A program made the position numbers and the translations under genes. This document shows, piece after piece, positions 25,404 to 33,916 of a DNA stretch of 64,000 nt. The first letter of the stretch is position 1, and each line of letters starts with the position of its first letter. The stretch is from an uncultured Collinsella sp. (lineage in GTDB: Bacteria > Actinomycetota > Coriobacteriia > Coriobacteriales > Coriobacteriaceae), in the NCBI GenBank assembly GCA_900544875.1, contig UQWS01000004.1:62001-126000 (forward strand), written 5' to 3'. The notes beneath the pieces were generated by a model. The model did no database searches. It was not told the origin of the DNA and worked only from the letters and a program-made list of their open reading frames with translations.

Positions 25404-26591
25404 TCACATCTTTCGCAAATAATTCAATTGAAACACAACTACCATCATAATTGAAAATACACCAAGTCCTGTAACGAGAATTGAGAACATCGCGATGCTC
25501 GTGAACAGCGAAACAAGAAGTGTTGAAATAACAACAGCAACCGATTGCAAAGACTCCCTAATTGAAAACAGGCTTATCGATTCAGATCCGTCTCTCGCCA
25601 AATCCTGCAGCGATGTTATGAGAAGCACATCTTGAATGGCGTTTCCGGCACCGACGATAAAAAGGAAAATAAACGATATCCCAGACGCATAGCGATAGCC
25701 AAACGCCAGATACGCACCGAGCGCAAGATACGTCACAAAACAATATGATTTAACGCAATCGGAACCACTGATTAAACGAGCATATATTGTATTTCCGAAC
25801 AACAGTCCGATTGTAAGACTACTCTGAAGGAATCCGTATTGTATCGATGACGAGTCAAATTGCAATTGCGCTATAGCTGGCAAAAGAGAATTCAGAGAGC
25901 CGAATGCCACGCCACTAGAAATATCGATTAATAGGAAACCAATTGCCAAGTGCTTCGCGCTAAGATCGCTAAATGCAGTCCTGTTTTTTTCATTTTTGCT
26001 TATTCCCTCTTTATCATTAACCTCGATAACCGACGGAACATCTCGCAGCAACCAGAACGACGCGGCAAAAGAAAGCGCGTCTAATGCAAGAACAGCCTCC
26101 GCCCCAAATTGAGCGACAACAAAACCGCCGGCAACTGGCCCCAGAACCATCATCAAATTCTGCAGGAACCCAAACGAATTATTAATTACGTCGCGATTGA
26201 TACTATTCGTATTGGCTCTTAACAACGAGTAAAAGCAGGGCATTTCTACCGTTCGGCAAAGCGATACCGCGCACGTAATAGCAAACATACTCCATTTACT
26301 ATCAACAAAAATATAGCAAACGAATAATCCCGCGCGAATTAAGTCTGCCAATCTCATGGCCTGCAGTGTCCCGATACCCATCTTCTGAGGCAGCTGCGCG
26401 AGCGCAACTGAAAACAGAGAGGGGGCAAATCTGCAGCAAACCATCAAAGCAGTTGCAGAAACATCGTGAGTTACCTCGTAAATCAGCATTGGCAAAGCAA
26501 TATTCGCACACCAATTGCCTATTTCGCTTATCCCTCTAGCAATATATAGGACCCGAACCGGACGGCTAGCTCTCAATACCGTGAACATCAC
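25404..26591 (-). CDS. MFS transporter, probable product exporter
   Basis: Membrane transporter of 395 residues with about twelve hydrophobic segments. Its N-terminus (RPVRVLYIARGISEIGNWCANIALPMLIYEV) and central loop fit the MFS_3/EntS-like efflux group. It lies eight bases upstream of the radical SAM gene and overlaps the DUF2087 gene by 26 bases, so it belongs to the same transcript. Export of the mature peptide, or self-protection from it, is the natural role in this context. AT-rich. Confidence 0.85.
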   Translation of the reverse strand: MMFTVLRASRPVRVLYIARGISEIGNWCANIALPMLIYEVTHDVSATALMVCCRFAPSLFSVALAQLPQKMGIGTLQAMRLADLIRAGLFVCYIFVDSKWSMFAITCAVSLCRTVEMPCFYSLLRANTNSINRDVINNSFGFLQNLMMVLGPVAGGFVVAQFGAEAVLALDALSFAASFWLLRDVPSVIEVNDKEGISKNEKNRTAFSDLSAKHLAIGFLLIDISSGVAFGSLNSLLPAIAQLQFDSSSIQYGFLQSSLTIGLLFGNTIYARLISGSDCVKSYCFVTYLALGAYLAFGYRYASGISFIFLFIVGAGNAIQDVLLITSLQDLARDGSESISLFSIRESLQSVAVVISTLLVSLFTSIAMFSILVTGLGVFSIMMVVVFQLNYLRKM

Positions 26592-26847
26592 GATTAACCT
26601 CGTATTTCAGGCCTCGTTCATCCCTTAATAGGAATCCATAATCAACCAAGTACCGCCTCAACACGGCATAATCAGGATAGAGCTGTGACAGCACACGATT
26701 AACCTGAAGCTCCGTATAACTTGTATTTAATTCAAAGAAAGAGACGGCCCATAGCAGCATGATTCTTTTATAGCTTTCCTTTTTTGGAATTGAAACCAGC
26801 TCGCCATTCTTGAGAAATCGTTTTTTAAAGTCTATTAGCTCATCCAT
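26566..26847 (-). CDS. DUF2087 domain protein, first gene of the RiPP-like operon
   Basis: 93 residues. The pattern KRIMLLWAVSFFELNTSYTELQVN, then VLSQLYPDYAVLRRYLVDYG and FLLRDERGLKYEV, matches DUF2087, usually a C-terminal domain of small regulators. Here it stands alone without the usual N-terminal helix-turn-helix. GGAGG lies upstream of the ATG. As the promoter-proximal gene it may regulate the operon; DNA binding is not shown. The last 26 bases overlap the MFS gene. Confidence 0.75.
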   Translation of the reverse strand: MDELIDFKKRFLKNGELVSIPKKESYKRIMLLWAVSFFELNTSYTELQVNRVLSQLYPDYAVLRRYLVDYGFLLRDERGLKYEVNRDVHGIES

Positions 26848-26947
26848 TCACATCCTCCATTTCATACGCATCTAATACTAAAAATGCATACGCTTTAGTT
26901 CATCGCATTCAGCTTCTTTATTCGAACTAAACTCGAACTAATCAGAA
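26848..26947 (-). promoter_or_regulatory. promoter region of the RiPP-like operon
   Basis: AT-rich. On the minus strand TAGTTCGA is repeated 11 bases apart (around 26921-26943), and AT-rich hexamers follow toward the DUF2087 gene. The repeated TAGTTCGA could be a regulator site. No precise promoter is assigned. Confidence 0.35.
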
Positions 26948-27166
26948 TTATTTGCTCAGACACTCTTCGAAAGCTCGTTTTTCACTCTGAGTAAAATGCC
27001 CTTCCCAGTCAGTCCACGAACAGGAAGGCAACTCACAACGAGCGGAGTCGAAGCCCTCTGCCGTCGGTCGCTCAAAATGCACGATAACCTTTTCGATATC
27101 GCCATCTGTAATCAGGTCAGAATGAATGACCTCGGTTCCATCTTCGAATGTCATATACGGGTACAT
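26948..27166 (-). CDS. small acidic protein, unknown function
   Basis: 72 residues starting MYPYMTFEDGTEVIHS and ending FEECLSK, with ITDGDIEKVIVHFERPT in the middle. GAGGTGG lies eight bases before ATG 27166. Two cysteines, no membrane segment, net acidic. The composition resembles toxin-antitoxin-associated or DUF-type small proteins, but it is not recognised. It sits at the edge between the AT-rich island and the GC-rich backbone. Confidence 0.65.
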   Translation of the reverse strand: MYPYMTFEDGTEVIHSDLITDGDIEKVIVHFERPTAEGFDSARCELPSCSWTDWEGHFTQSEKRAFEECLSK

Positions 27167-27340
27167 CACGTAAACCACCTCGCAAACATAAATCCAGTTT
27201 AGCATCAAGCTATTGCACCAAAGACAGCAGGCCCCCTTGATGAGTTGATGGTATCTGTTAAATGTCACGTACGATTCACATCTGGTGGGTACCCTGATGG
27301 CTACACGAAACGAAGCAGATTTACACCGGGAGGACCCCGT

Positions 27341-28285
27341 ATGACAACCAAGTACACCGACGCGCCGCGCACGCGCGTCATGACGCCGGCGTCGCTCAAC
27401 AACGGCGTGCACGAGAACCATTCCATCGGACAGACCATGGCCATCGCGCCCAAAAAGGGCCTGTTCGACGACATTTCCATTCCCCAGATCATCGCCGGCG
27501 CCGCAGCCGCGGCCACAAGCGTGGCGCTTGCCTCCAAGATCGGTATCGCCGGATCGGTAATCGGCGCCGCCGTGAGCTCGGTCATCACCGTTGTGTCCTC
27601 GCAGGTCTATCGCCACTTTATCTCCGCCAGCGCCGAGGCTCTCAAGGGCACGCACGCCGCCGTCAACTATCCCGCCGGCGCCTACGAGCCCGTCGAGCTT
27701 AATGCCGAGGAGCACTTGGGCGGCGCCGCGACTACGCAGGAGATGCGCCAGATTGCGGGGCGCGCGACCACGGCGCGCATCGCCCCCAACAGCCTGCGCG
27801 CCAAGGCGGCGGCAGAGCGCAGCCAGACGCAAAAGAAGGTCATCATTTTCTCGATCGCCATCGCCATCGTCGCAGTCATCGCCTGCGCCGGCGCCATCCT
27901 CATCACCACCGCCGGTGAGGGTCTGGGCGAGCGCCCCGAGCCAATCCTTTCGTCGCGCACGAGCGAGCACGACGCGGACAGCACCGGTCAATCGCAAGGC
28001 CAGCAGGGCGACTCGCAGGGCAACTCCGCATCCACCGATTCATCCTCGACCACCCCTGATCAGTCGCAGGGCGCCGATTCCTCTACGGCCAACAGTGGCA
28101 CGCAATCCGGCACGACCGACTCCAGCCAGACAACCGATGGCTCGCAACCGAGCACGGGCGACCAGACGAGCGGCAATGCGTCGGGCACGGGCTCTACCGA
28201 CGGCAGCAACACCAATAGCTCGAGCGGAACCTCATCTGGCACGACATCCGACAGCTCGAGCCAAGGCGCGACATCGGGCAACTAA
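27341..28285 (+). CDS. membrane protein with Ser/Thr/Gly-rich extracellular tail
   Basis: 314 residues, not recognised. A cytoplasmic N-terminus leads to an Ala/Val-rich hydrophobic region (about 47-85, IIAGAAAAATSVALASKIG onward), a soluble loop rich in alanine and arginine, then a strong transmembrane segment near 166-190. The last 115 residues are low-complexity Ser/Thr/Gly/Gln/Asp, as in cell-surface stalks; no LPXTG is present. GGGAGGA precedes ATG 27341. Possibly a surface-exposed Coriobacteriia-specific protein. Confidence 0.7.
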   Translation: MTTKYTDAPRTRVMTPASLNNGVHENHSIGQTMAIAPKKGLFDDISIPQIIAGAAAAATSVALASKIGIAGSVIGAAVSSVITVVSSQVYRHFISASAEALKGTHAAVNYPAGAYEPVELNAEEHLGGAATTQEMRQIAGRATTARIAPNSLRAKAAAERSQTQKKVIIFSIAIAIVAVIACAGAILITTAGEGLGERPEPILSSRTSEHDADSTGQSQGQQGDSQGNSASTDSSSTTPDQSQGADSSTANSGTQSGTTDSSQTTDGSQPSTGDQTSGNASGTGSTDGSNTNSSSGTSSGTTSDSSSQGATSGN

Positions 28286-28320
28286 GCACGATGGCCTCTC
28301 ATAGATAATCGACCTGCATA

Positions 28321-28352
28321 ACGGGCGCGAACCGGCAACGGTCGTGCCCGTT
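28321..28352 (+). terminator. terminator after the Ser/Thr-rich protein gene
   Basis: ACGGGC and GCCCGT outer arms with inner ACCG/CGGT, followed by TTGCTTT. Confidence 0.65.
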
Positions 28353-28423
28353 TGCTTTGGGCGCCGAGGTGGCAAGCCCTGTGCGATGGTAAGATGCTTT
28401 GGTGTGTAAAGAGGAGATTTGCC

Positions 28424-29731
28424 ATGAGCAAGACAATAGTTAAGCCCACGTTATCGCTGGGCAACCACATCTATCTGTATCGCCTGCTGCGCGATGCGAT
28501 TGGATGCGGCAAGCAAACGTTTATGACGCAGGTCGAGGAGGCGCTCACCGCCGGCGACATGACCGCTTATGACCTGGGCTTCGAGTCCACACGCGAGTTG
28601 CTCGAGGAACTCGACGACTGCATTAAGCTGACCGTCTTTAAGGGCGGTCGCCTGTATGCCACGGTCATCGCCAACGAGGCATGGGATGCCGCACTTGCCA
28701 AGGGCGAGGACAAGCCCAAGACCGCCAAGGGCGCCAAGCAGTCCTACAAAAAGAAGAAGCGCGGCGAGAAAGACCTGAAGGCGGTGCGCCCCAAGCACGT
28801 TAAGCGCGCCGAGCCCGAGCCCGTGGCCGAAGTCGCTCCGGAACCCGAGCCCGAGACAGAGATCGAAGTCCCTATTGAGGTAACAGCAGAAGCCGAACCC
28901 GAAATCGCCGTCACGACCGATCCCGAAGTCATGTCCGAGCAGGAAGCCACTGAAGAGCTCAACGAAGCTCCCAAGTCGACAACCGAAGAAGCCGCTAACC
29001 AACCCGAGACGTCTGCGTTCCAGAACAGCGATGTCTTTGGCAACGAGGCCGAGGACGATCAGTCCAACGAGCCCGCCGATCAAGGCGCTACCGAGTCGGC
29101 GCCGGAGCCCGAGACGCCGCAGCCCGCCATCTCGCTCACGGTCGTCTATGACCCCGAGAACGCAAACGCCGGCATCACCACCATGGCATCCACGCCCATC
29201 GAGGCAAAGTCGAGCGTCGAGAATGAGAGCGCGACGCAGGTTGAGGTTGAAACTGAAGCTGCAGACGCGCCCGTCACCGTGAAGCCCGCGGATTCCACAA
29301 TCAAGCCGAAGACGACGCTGGGGCCCGCACCCGTCATCGAATCCGTGCCCGCCTCTGCTTGCGACCAAATTCCCGCACCGGCACCGGCTTCGGTACTCAC
29401 AGAGGCCCCAACCCCCGCACCTGCAGCGCCCGCCATCCCCGAGGACTTCCCCGTCGATTTCGCAACCGAAGTCTTCTGCCCCGGCCCGCTTCTGCACCAG
29501 CTGTCGACCTATCTCCCCTACGGTGCCGATACCCTCGGCATCGTCGGCGAGTACTACTGGATCGCCCGCGAGCTCGGCATCATCGAGGCCGCGCGAAACC
29601 GCGCAAGCTTCCCCCTGCGCTACACGCAGGCCGGCGAGCGCCGCGAGGTTGCCGTGCGCATCCGCCGCAACACCACCGGCGGTCTCGGAGCCACCTGGAC
29701 CATCGATAAAGTCGAAGAACCCGAGCAGTAA
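28424..29731 (+). CDS. two-domain protein joined by a long acidic/proline linker, unknown function
   Basis: 435 residues. The N-terminal about 95 residues form a compact unit (HIYLYRLLRDAIGCGKQTFM, LGFESTRELLEELDD, GGRLYATVIANEAWD). A Lys/Arg-rich stretch (KKKKRGEKDLKAVRPKHVKR) follows, then about 220 residues dominated by Glu, Pro, Ala and Thr. The C-terminal about 85 residues (DFATEVFCPGPLLHQLSTYL, then GEYYWIARELGII, ending TWTIDKVEEPEQ) look folded again. AGAGGAG precedes ATG 28424. The basic stretch hints at nucleic-acid binding, but no family is recognised. Confidence 0.65.
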   Translation: MSKTIVKPTLSLGNHIYLYRLLRDAIGCGKQTFMTQVEEALTAGDMTAYDLGFESTRELLEELDDCIKLTVFKGGRLYATVIANEAWDAALAKGEDKPKTAKGAKQSYKKKKRGEKDLKAVRPKHVKRAEPEPVAEVAPEPEPETEIEVPIEVTAEAEPEIAVTTDPEVMSEQEATEELNEAPKSTTEEAANQPETSAFQNSDVFGNEAEDDQSNEPADQGATESAPEPETPQPAISLTVVYDPENANAGITTMASTPIEAKSSVENESATQVEVETEAADAPVTVKPADSTIKPKTTLGPAPVIESVPASACDQIPAPAPASVLTEAPTPAPAAPAIPEDFPVDFATEVFCPGPLLHQLSTYLPYGADTLGIVGEYYWIARELGIIEAARNRASFPLRYTQAGERREVAVRIRRNTTGGLGATWTIDKVEEPEQ

Positions 29732-29735
29732 CGAC

Positions 29736-29774
29736 AAACGGCTCAAATCCAAATCAGGATTTGAGCCGTTTTTG
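29736..29774 (+). terminator. terminator after the two-domain protein gene
   Basis: Perfect 15-bp stem: AAACGGCTCAAATCC (29736-29750) and its complement (29757-29771), followed by TTTG. Confidence 0.9.
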
Positions 29775-29823
29775 CTCATTCGTTTAAATTGCTCATTTGT
29801 CGATGCATCGTAACCAACAGCGA

Positions 29824-29923
29824 GCGAGCCGCAAGTGCCCCAGGTTGCCGTGAAAGAGGAGCGACGCGTACTTTGGTACGCGAGCGACGGTTTGAACGAC
29901 AAGATGGGGTGCTTGCGGCTCGC
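29824..29923. repeat. 100-bp imperfect palindromic intergenic element
   Basis: Outer arms of 19 bases, GCGAGCCGCAAGTGCCCCA (29824-29842) and the near-complement at 29905-29923, match at 17 positions. The centre has CGCGTAC-TTTG-GTACGCG. It carries no reading frame of note. Likely a mobile or structural repeat. Confidence 0.65.
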
Positions 29924-29936
29924 GCAGCATCATCTC

Positions 29937-29964
29937 GTTACGCGGTTTGGTAAAACCGCGTAAC
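29937..29964. terminator. hairpin after ettA
   Basis: GTTACGCGGTTT and AAACCGCGTAAC form a 12-bp stem with a four-base loop, five bases past the ettA stop. The T-run on the minus strand is weak, so factor-independent termination is only possible. Confidence 0.5.
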
Positions 29965-29968
29965 AAAA

Positions 29969-31648
29969 CTAGTCACGCGTCAGCTTGCGGTGAATACGAT
30001 GCGGCTGGGCTGCGTCCTCGCCCAGGCGCTCGATACGGTTGGCCTGATAGGCCTCGAAGTTGCCCTCGAACCAATACCAGTTGCCCGGATTCTCGTCGGT
30101 GCCCTCCCACGCCAGAATGTGTGTGGCGACGCGGTCCAGGAACATACGGTCGTGGCTAATGACCACCGAGCAGCCCGGGAACTCGAGCAGCGCCGCTTCG
30201 AGCGAGGACAGCGTCTCGACGTCGAGGTCGTTCGTGGGCTCGTCGAGGAGCAGCAGGTTGCCGCCCTGCTTGAGCGTGAGCGCCAGGTTCAGACGGTTGC
30301 GCTCGCCACCGGAGAGCACGCCAGCGCGCTTCTGCTGGTCCTGGCCCTTAAAGCCAAAGCTCGCCACGTACGCGCGGCTGGGGACCTCGGTCTCGCCCAC
30401 CATCATGTGGTCCAGGCCATCCGAGACGACCTCCCACAGGTTCTTATCGGGGTCGATGCCGGAACGGTTCTGATCGACATAGGAGATCTTGACGGTCTCG
30501 CCCACCTCGAGCTCGCCCGAAGTCAGCGGCTCCAGGCCCACGATGGTCTTGAACAGCGTGGTCTTGCCCACACCGTTGGGGCCGATGACACCCACGATGC
30601 CGTTGCGCGGCAGGGTGAATGAAAGATCGTCGATGAGCACACGGCCATCGAACTCCTTGTGCAGGTGATGGGCCTCGAGCACCTTGTTGCCCAAACGCGG
30701 GCCCACAGGGATGCGGATGTCGGTCCAGTCGAGCTTCTGGCTTGCGCGGGCCTCGGCCTCCATCTCCTCGTAGCGAGCCAGACGGGCCTTGTTCTTTGCC
30801 TGGCGAGCCTTGGGCGAGCTGCGCACCCACTCGAGCTCGGCCTCCATGCGCTTGGCGAGCTTGGCGTCACGATTGCCCTGTGCCTCGATACGCGCGGCCT
30901 TGGTCTCCAGATACGTGGAGTAGTTGCCCTTGTAGGGATAAAGGTGACCGCGGTCGACCTCGCAGATCCACTCGGCAACGTTATCCAGGAAGTAGCGATC
31001 GTGCGTGACGGCAAGCACCGCGCCCTGGTAGTTGTGCAGGAAGTGCTCGAGCCACAGGATCGACTCGGCGTCCAGGTGGTTCGTGGGCTCGTCGAGCAGC
31101 AGCAGGTCGGGAGACTCGAGCAGCAGCTTGCACAGGGCCACGCGGCGGCGCTCGCCGCCGGAAAGCACGTTGACCGGCATGTCGGAATCGGGCAGCTGCA
31201 GGGCGTCCATGGCCTGGCCGAGCTTGGAATCGATATCCCAGCCGTCGGCGGCGTCGATCTCGTCCTGGAGCTTTCCCATCTCAGCCATGAGGGCGTCCAT
31301 GTCGCAGTCCGGGTCGCACATCTCCTCGCCGATCTTATTGAAGCGATCGACCTTGGCGATCATATCGCCAAACGCCATGCGCACGTTCTCGATAACGGTC
31401 TTGTCGTCGTCGAGCGGCGGCTCCTGCTGCAGGATGCCCACGGTGTAGCCGGGGGTGAGCCTGGCATCGCCGTTGGAGACCTCCTCGATGCCGGCCATAA
31501 TCTTGAGCAGGGTCGACTTGCCCATACCGTTGGGGCCCACGACGCCGATCTTGGCACCGGGGTAGAAGCTCAGGGTCACGTCGTCAAGGATTACCTTGTC
31601 GCCATGGGCCTTGCGAGCCTGATACATCTGGTAGATAAACTCTGCCAT
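29969..31648 (-). CDS. ettA: ABC-F ATPase, energy-dependent translational throttle protein
   Basis: Ribosome-bound ATPase that gates the first translation cycles according to ADP/ATP level. 559 residues, the EttA length. Two ABC units: VGPNGMGKST with LSGGERRRVALC and LLLLDEPTNHLD; then IGPNGVGKTT with LSGGERNRLNLA and LLLLDEPTNDLD. A charged interdomain linker near 240-310 (KLAKRMEAELEWVRSSPKAR) and the C-terminus match EttA rather than antibiotic-resistance ABC-F proteins. No membrane domain. Confidence 0.94.
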   Translation of the reverse strand: MAEFIYQMYQARKAHGDKVILDDVTLSFYPGAKIGVVGPNGMGKSTLLKIMAGIEEVSNGDARLTPGYTVGILQQEPPLDDDKTVIENVRMAFGDMIAKVDRFNKIGEEMCDPDCDMDALMAEMGKLQDEIDAADGWDIDSKLGQAMDALQLPDSDMPVNVLSGGERRRVALCKLLLESPDLLLLDEPTNHLDAESILWLEHFLHNYQGAVLAVTHDRYFLDNVAEWICEVDRGHLYPYKGNYSTYLETKAARIEAQGNRDAKLAKRMEAELEWVRSSPKARQAKNKARLARYEEMEAEARASQKLDWTDIRIPVGPRLGNKVLEAHHLHKEFDGRVLIDDLSFTLPRNGIVGVIGPNGVGKTTLFKTIVGLEPLTSGELEVGETVKISYVDQNRSGIDPDKNLWEVVSDGLDHMMVGETEVPSRAYVASFGFKGQDQQKRAGVLSGGERNRLNLALTLKQGGNLLLLDEPTNDLDVETLSSLEAALLEFPGCSVVISHDRMFLDRVATHILAWEGTDENPGNWYWFEGNFEAYQANRIERLGEDAAQPHRIHRKLTRD

Positions 31649-31832
31649 TTGCCTGTTTTATCCTTTCTACCTGCTGTTTCCCTATTCTTGATTCGCTTTA
31701 GTGGAAACGAAATGAGGAAACCAGCTCTGAAACGTAACGAAAAAGGGGCATGGTTGCCCACACCCCCTAATACTACCTGGGAAAAGTCCCCCTTAACACA
31801 CTATGAACTGCGTACGCTAGTTTTCCGCAACC
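31649..31832. other. intergenic region between ettA and sdpI
   Basis: Holds the ettA leader, with AGGATA before the start. Near 31741-31790 there is a G/C-rich patch (AAAGGGGCATGG, CACACCCCC, GTCCCCC) that can pair weakly. No gene seen. Confidence 0.5.
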
Positions 31833-32537
31833 TTAACGAGCGGCTCGCTGCGATTTGCGCCACAGCAGATACGAATAGACGTAGGCAGCTCCAGCTGAAC
31901 CAAACGCCAGAACCGCAATCACCGCGGCGACGACTTCACTCGAAAGCACGCTGCCTGCCACGCCCATCACAATCAGGCCAATACCCAGCACCATAAAGCA
32001 GGCGCCGCCAAAACGCTGCGTACGGCGCCAGTTTTCGGGATCGGCAAGCGCCCAAGGTGTCTTGATACCGAGCGTATAGTTCTGCTTCACACGCGGCAAG
32101 TAGTTGCCTACGCCGATGAACAGCAAACCGACAACACCGGAAATCAGCACGTTGACCGAACCGACCGCCGGCACCACGCCCCAGACCGTAAGCTCTCCCA
32201 GCCAGCTTATGGCGCACATGAACAAGGTGAAGGCGATTACGAAGCCCTGGTAGATCTTGCCCGAGGTTCGATATGCCTCACCTTTGGGGTCGATGCGCGG
32301 CACCACGCAGAACATTGCGAGAAGCGCCAAAGGCAGCACGCCGAGCACGGAGGCCATCCAGCTAGGACCCCAACCGTCGACGGCGCCGTTCGCGCCCCAG
32401 TGCGTGGGAATCTGCGCAGGCAAGCTCGGCATCACCATGAGGTGCGCTACGACATTGGCGACGCACAGAGCGACCAGCGCAATCCACACGCGCGACGATA
32501 CCCCCGTGGGGTGAATGCCCTTGTTTTCGTTATTCAT
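31833..32537 (-). CDS. sdpI: SdpI/DUF1648 family membrane protein
   Basis: Integral membrane protein of 234 residues with six to seven hydrophobic segments. MPSLPAQIPTHWGANGAVDGWG is the DUF1648 signature, and NYLPRVKQNYTLGIKTPWAL is the SdpI signature. In Bacillus SdpI gives immunity to the SdpC toxin and senses it for SdpR. Here the gene overlaps an ArsR-type regulator by 8 bases, the same pairing, but no sdpC-like toxin gene is near. It may protect against toxins of other cells. Confidence 0.88.
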   Translation of the reverse strand: MNNENKGIHPTGVSSRVWIALVALCVANVVAHLMVMPSLPAQIPTHWGANGAVDGWGPSWMASVLGVLPLALLAMFCVVPRIDPKGEAYRTSGKIYQGFVIAFTLFMCAISWLGELTVWGVVPAVGSVNVLISGVVGLLFIGVGNYLPRVKQNYTLGIKTPWALADPENWRRTQRFGGACFMVLGIGLIVMGVAGSVLSSEVVAAVIAVLAFGSAGAAYVYSYLLWRKSQRAAR

Positions 32538-32808
32538 CCTTATCACCTTCCGTGTTTGTAAAGCCCATAAACCAGCCAATCAAATCCTGCATGACGGTGG
32601 TGTTTAAGCTGTATACGATGTTTTGGCCATGGCGCTCGTCGGTCACCAACCCGGCGTTTTTGAGCGTCGCCAAGTGATGGCTCAGCGACGGCTTACTGAT
32701 ATCGAAATGCTCGGCAAGCTCCCCCGCCGTGCAATTGCCCTCGCGCAGCAACTCCAAAATGCGCCGTCGCGCTGGATCGGCAAGCGCCTTAAAACCCTCT
32801 CCCGGCAT
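32530..32808 (-). CDS. sdpR: ArsR-family repressor, SdpR-like
   Basis: Winged-helix regulator of 92 residues: GFKALADPARRRILELLREG, NCTAGELAEHFDISKPSLSHH, LATLKNAGLVTDERHGQNIV. No metal-binding cysteine pair in the recognition helix, as in SdpR. ATG 32808 is chosen because AGGAGG lies upstream. It ends inside the start of sdpI (ATGAATAA). Confidence 0.87.
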   Translation of the reverse strand: MPGEGFKALADPARRRILELLREGNCTAGELAEHFDISKPSLSHHLATLKNAGLVTDERHGQNIVYSLNTTVMQDLIGWFMGFTNTEGDKDE

Positions 32809-32890
32809 AAGACCTCCTCTCATCATCTCTCATGACGCGCACACTATACTCGATATTTAGATGTTTGTCTAACTATCTAATCTTGTACTC

Positions 32891-33045
32891 AAAAAAATAG
32901 CCGCCTCCGCGTAATGCGAAGACGGCCACTTCTCACGCTACAAACGTGTTTTAGAGTTGGCCAACCCGCTGCAACGGGTGCCATCTGCTTCAATCTTATG
33001 CGAACCCCGATCCCATTTCAACAAGCCCAAGGGCTCAAATGGAAT
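32891..33045 (-). ncRNA. candidate small RNA ending in an orphan terminator
   Basis: GCCGCCTCCGC (32900-32910) and GCGAAGACGGC (32916-32926) form a stem with 9 of 11 pairs. On the minus strand it is followed by a run of seven Ts (32897-32891). No minus-strand gene lies upstream within this gap. Further hairpins occur: ACCCG/CGGGT (32964-32979), and CCATTT/AAATGG with inner AGCCC/GGGCT (33013-33042). Promoter not identified. Confidence 0.35.
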
Positions 33046-33107
33046 CGCGATAACACCTATAATGGCGATAGCTAAAACACGATTCGCTTCCCCATCGGAG
33101 GATGTCT

Positions 33108-33902
33108 ATGACCGAAACCGCTGCCGCTCTCGTCGAGACACGCGACACCAAGCTCGAGATCATCATGGGCCGCGAGGCACTCGATAAGCTCGCCGATGCT
33201 ACGGTGTTGGTGCTCGGCTGCGGAGGCGTGGGCTCCAACTGCTGCGAGGCACTCGCCCGCGGCGGCATTGGTCATTTCGTCATTCTGGACAAGGACATCG
33301 TCGCGCCCAGCAATATCAATCGCCAGGCTATCGCCTTTCACAGCACCATCGGCAAGCGCAAGGTCGATGTTGTGGAAGCCATGATCCACGACATCAATCC
33401 CACCGCCACCGTTATCAAACGCACCGAATACCTGCTGAGCGACAACATCGACGAGTTCTTCGCGAGCGTTTTGGAGCAGACGGACGGCAAGCTCGACTAC
33501 GTCGTCGACGCCATCGACACCATCTCGGCCAAGCTCACCATTGCCAAATATGCTCAGGACCACGACATTCGTTTGGTTAGCTCCATGGGCGGGGCCAACA
33601 AGCTCCATCCCGAGTGCCTCCGCTTTGCCGACATTTTCGATACGGTACGCGACCCCATGAGCCGCATCATGCGCAAAGAATGTAAGAAGCGCGGAATCAA
33701 GAGTCTGCACGTGCTGTTTAGCTGCGAGGAATCGGTTAAGACCCAACCCCGCGACCCGTCCAACATCCACGAGCGTACCGAGTTGGGTACCGCTAGTTTT
33801 ATGCCGCCCATCATGGGTCAGATGATTGCCGGCGAGGTTATCCGCCAGATCAGTGGACGCGGCACCGAGCGCGTACGCGCCGATGGCCAGCGCCTGGACT
33901 AG
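33108..33902 (+). CDS. tcdA: tRNA threonylcarbamoyladenosine dehydratase (TcdA, ThiF/E1-like)
   Basis: ATP-dependent enzyme forming cyclic t6A at position 37 of ANN-decoding tRNAs. 264 residues. Nucleotide fold VLVLGCGGVGSNCCEALARG, adenylation motif DKDIVAPSNINRQ, DAIDTISAKL, and the C-terminal GTASFMPPIMGQMIAGEVIR region match TcdA/YgdL. ATG 33108 lies six bases after GGAGG; the ATG at 33102 is too close. It is followed 14 bases later by a TatD-family gene. Confidence 0.9.
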   Translation: MTETAAALVETRDTKLEIIMGREALDKLADATVLVLGCGGVGSNCCEALARGGIGHFVILDKDIVAPSNINRQAIAFHSTIGKRKVDVVEAMIHDINPTATVIKRTEYLLSDNIDEFFASVLEQTDGKLDYVVDAIDTISAKLTIAKYAQDHDIRLVSSMGGANKLHPECLRFADIFDTVRDPMSRIMRKECKKRGIKSLHVLFSCEESVKTQPRDPSNIHERTELGTASFMPPIMGQMIAGEVIRQISGRGTERVRADGQRLD

Positions 33903-33916
33903 CAGAATGTCCTGCG

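Noticed and set aside
28451..29902. 483-codon minus-strand frame opposite the two-domain protein gene
   Set aside because: The plus-strand gene has an AGAGGAG site, sensible ends and a terminator; the minus frame runs through that terminator.
31741..31790. G/C-rich patch after sdpI considered as a terminator
   Set aside because: The arms pair poorly and no T-run follows on the minus strand.
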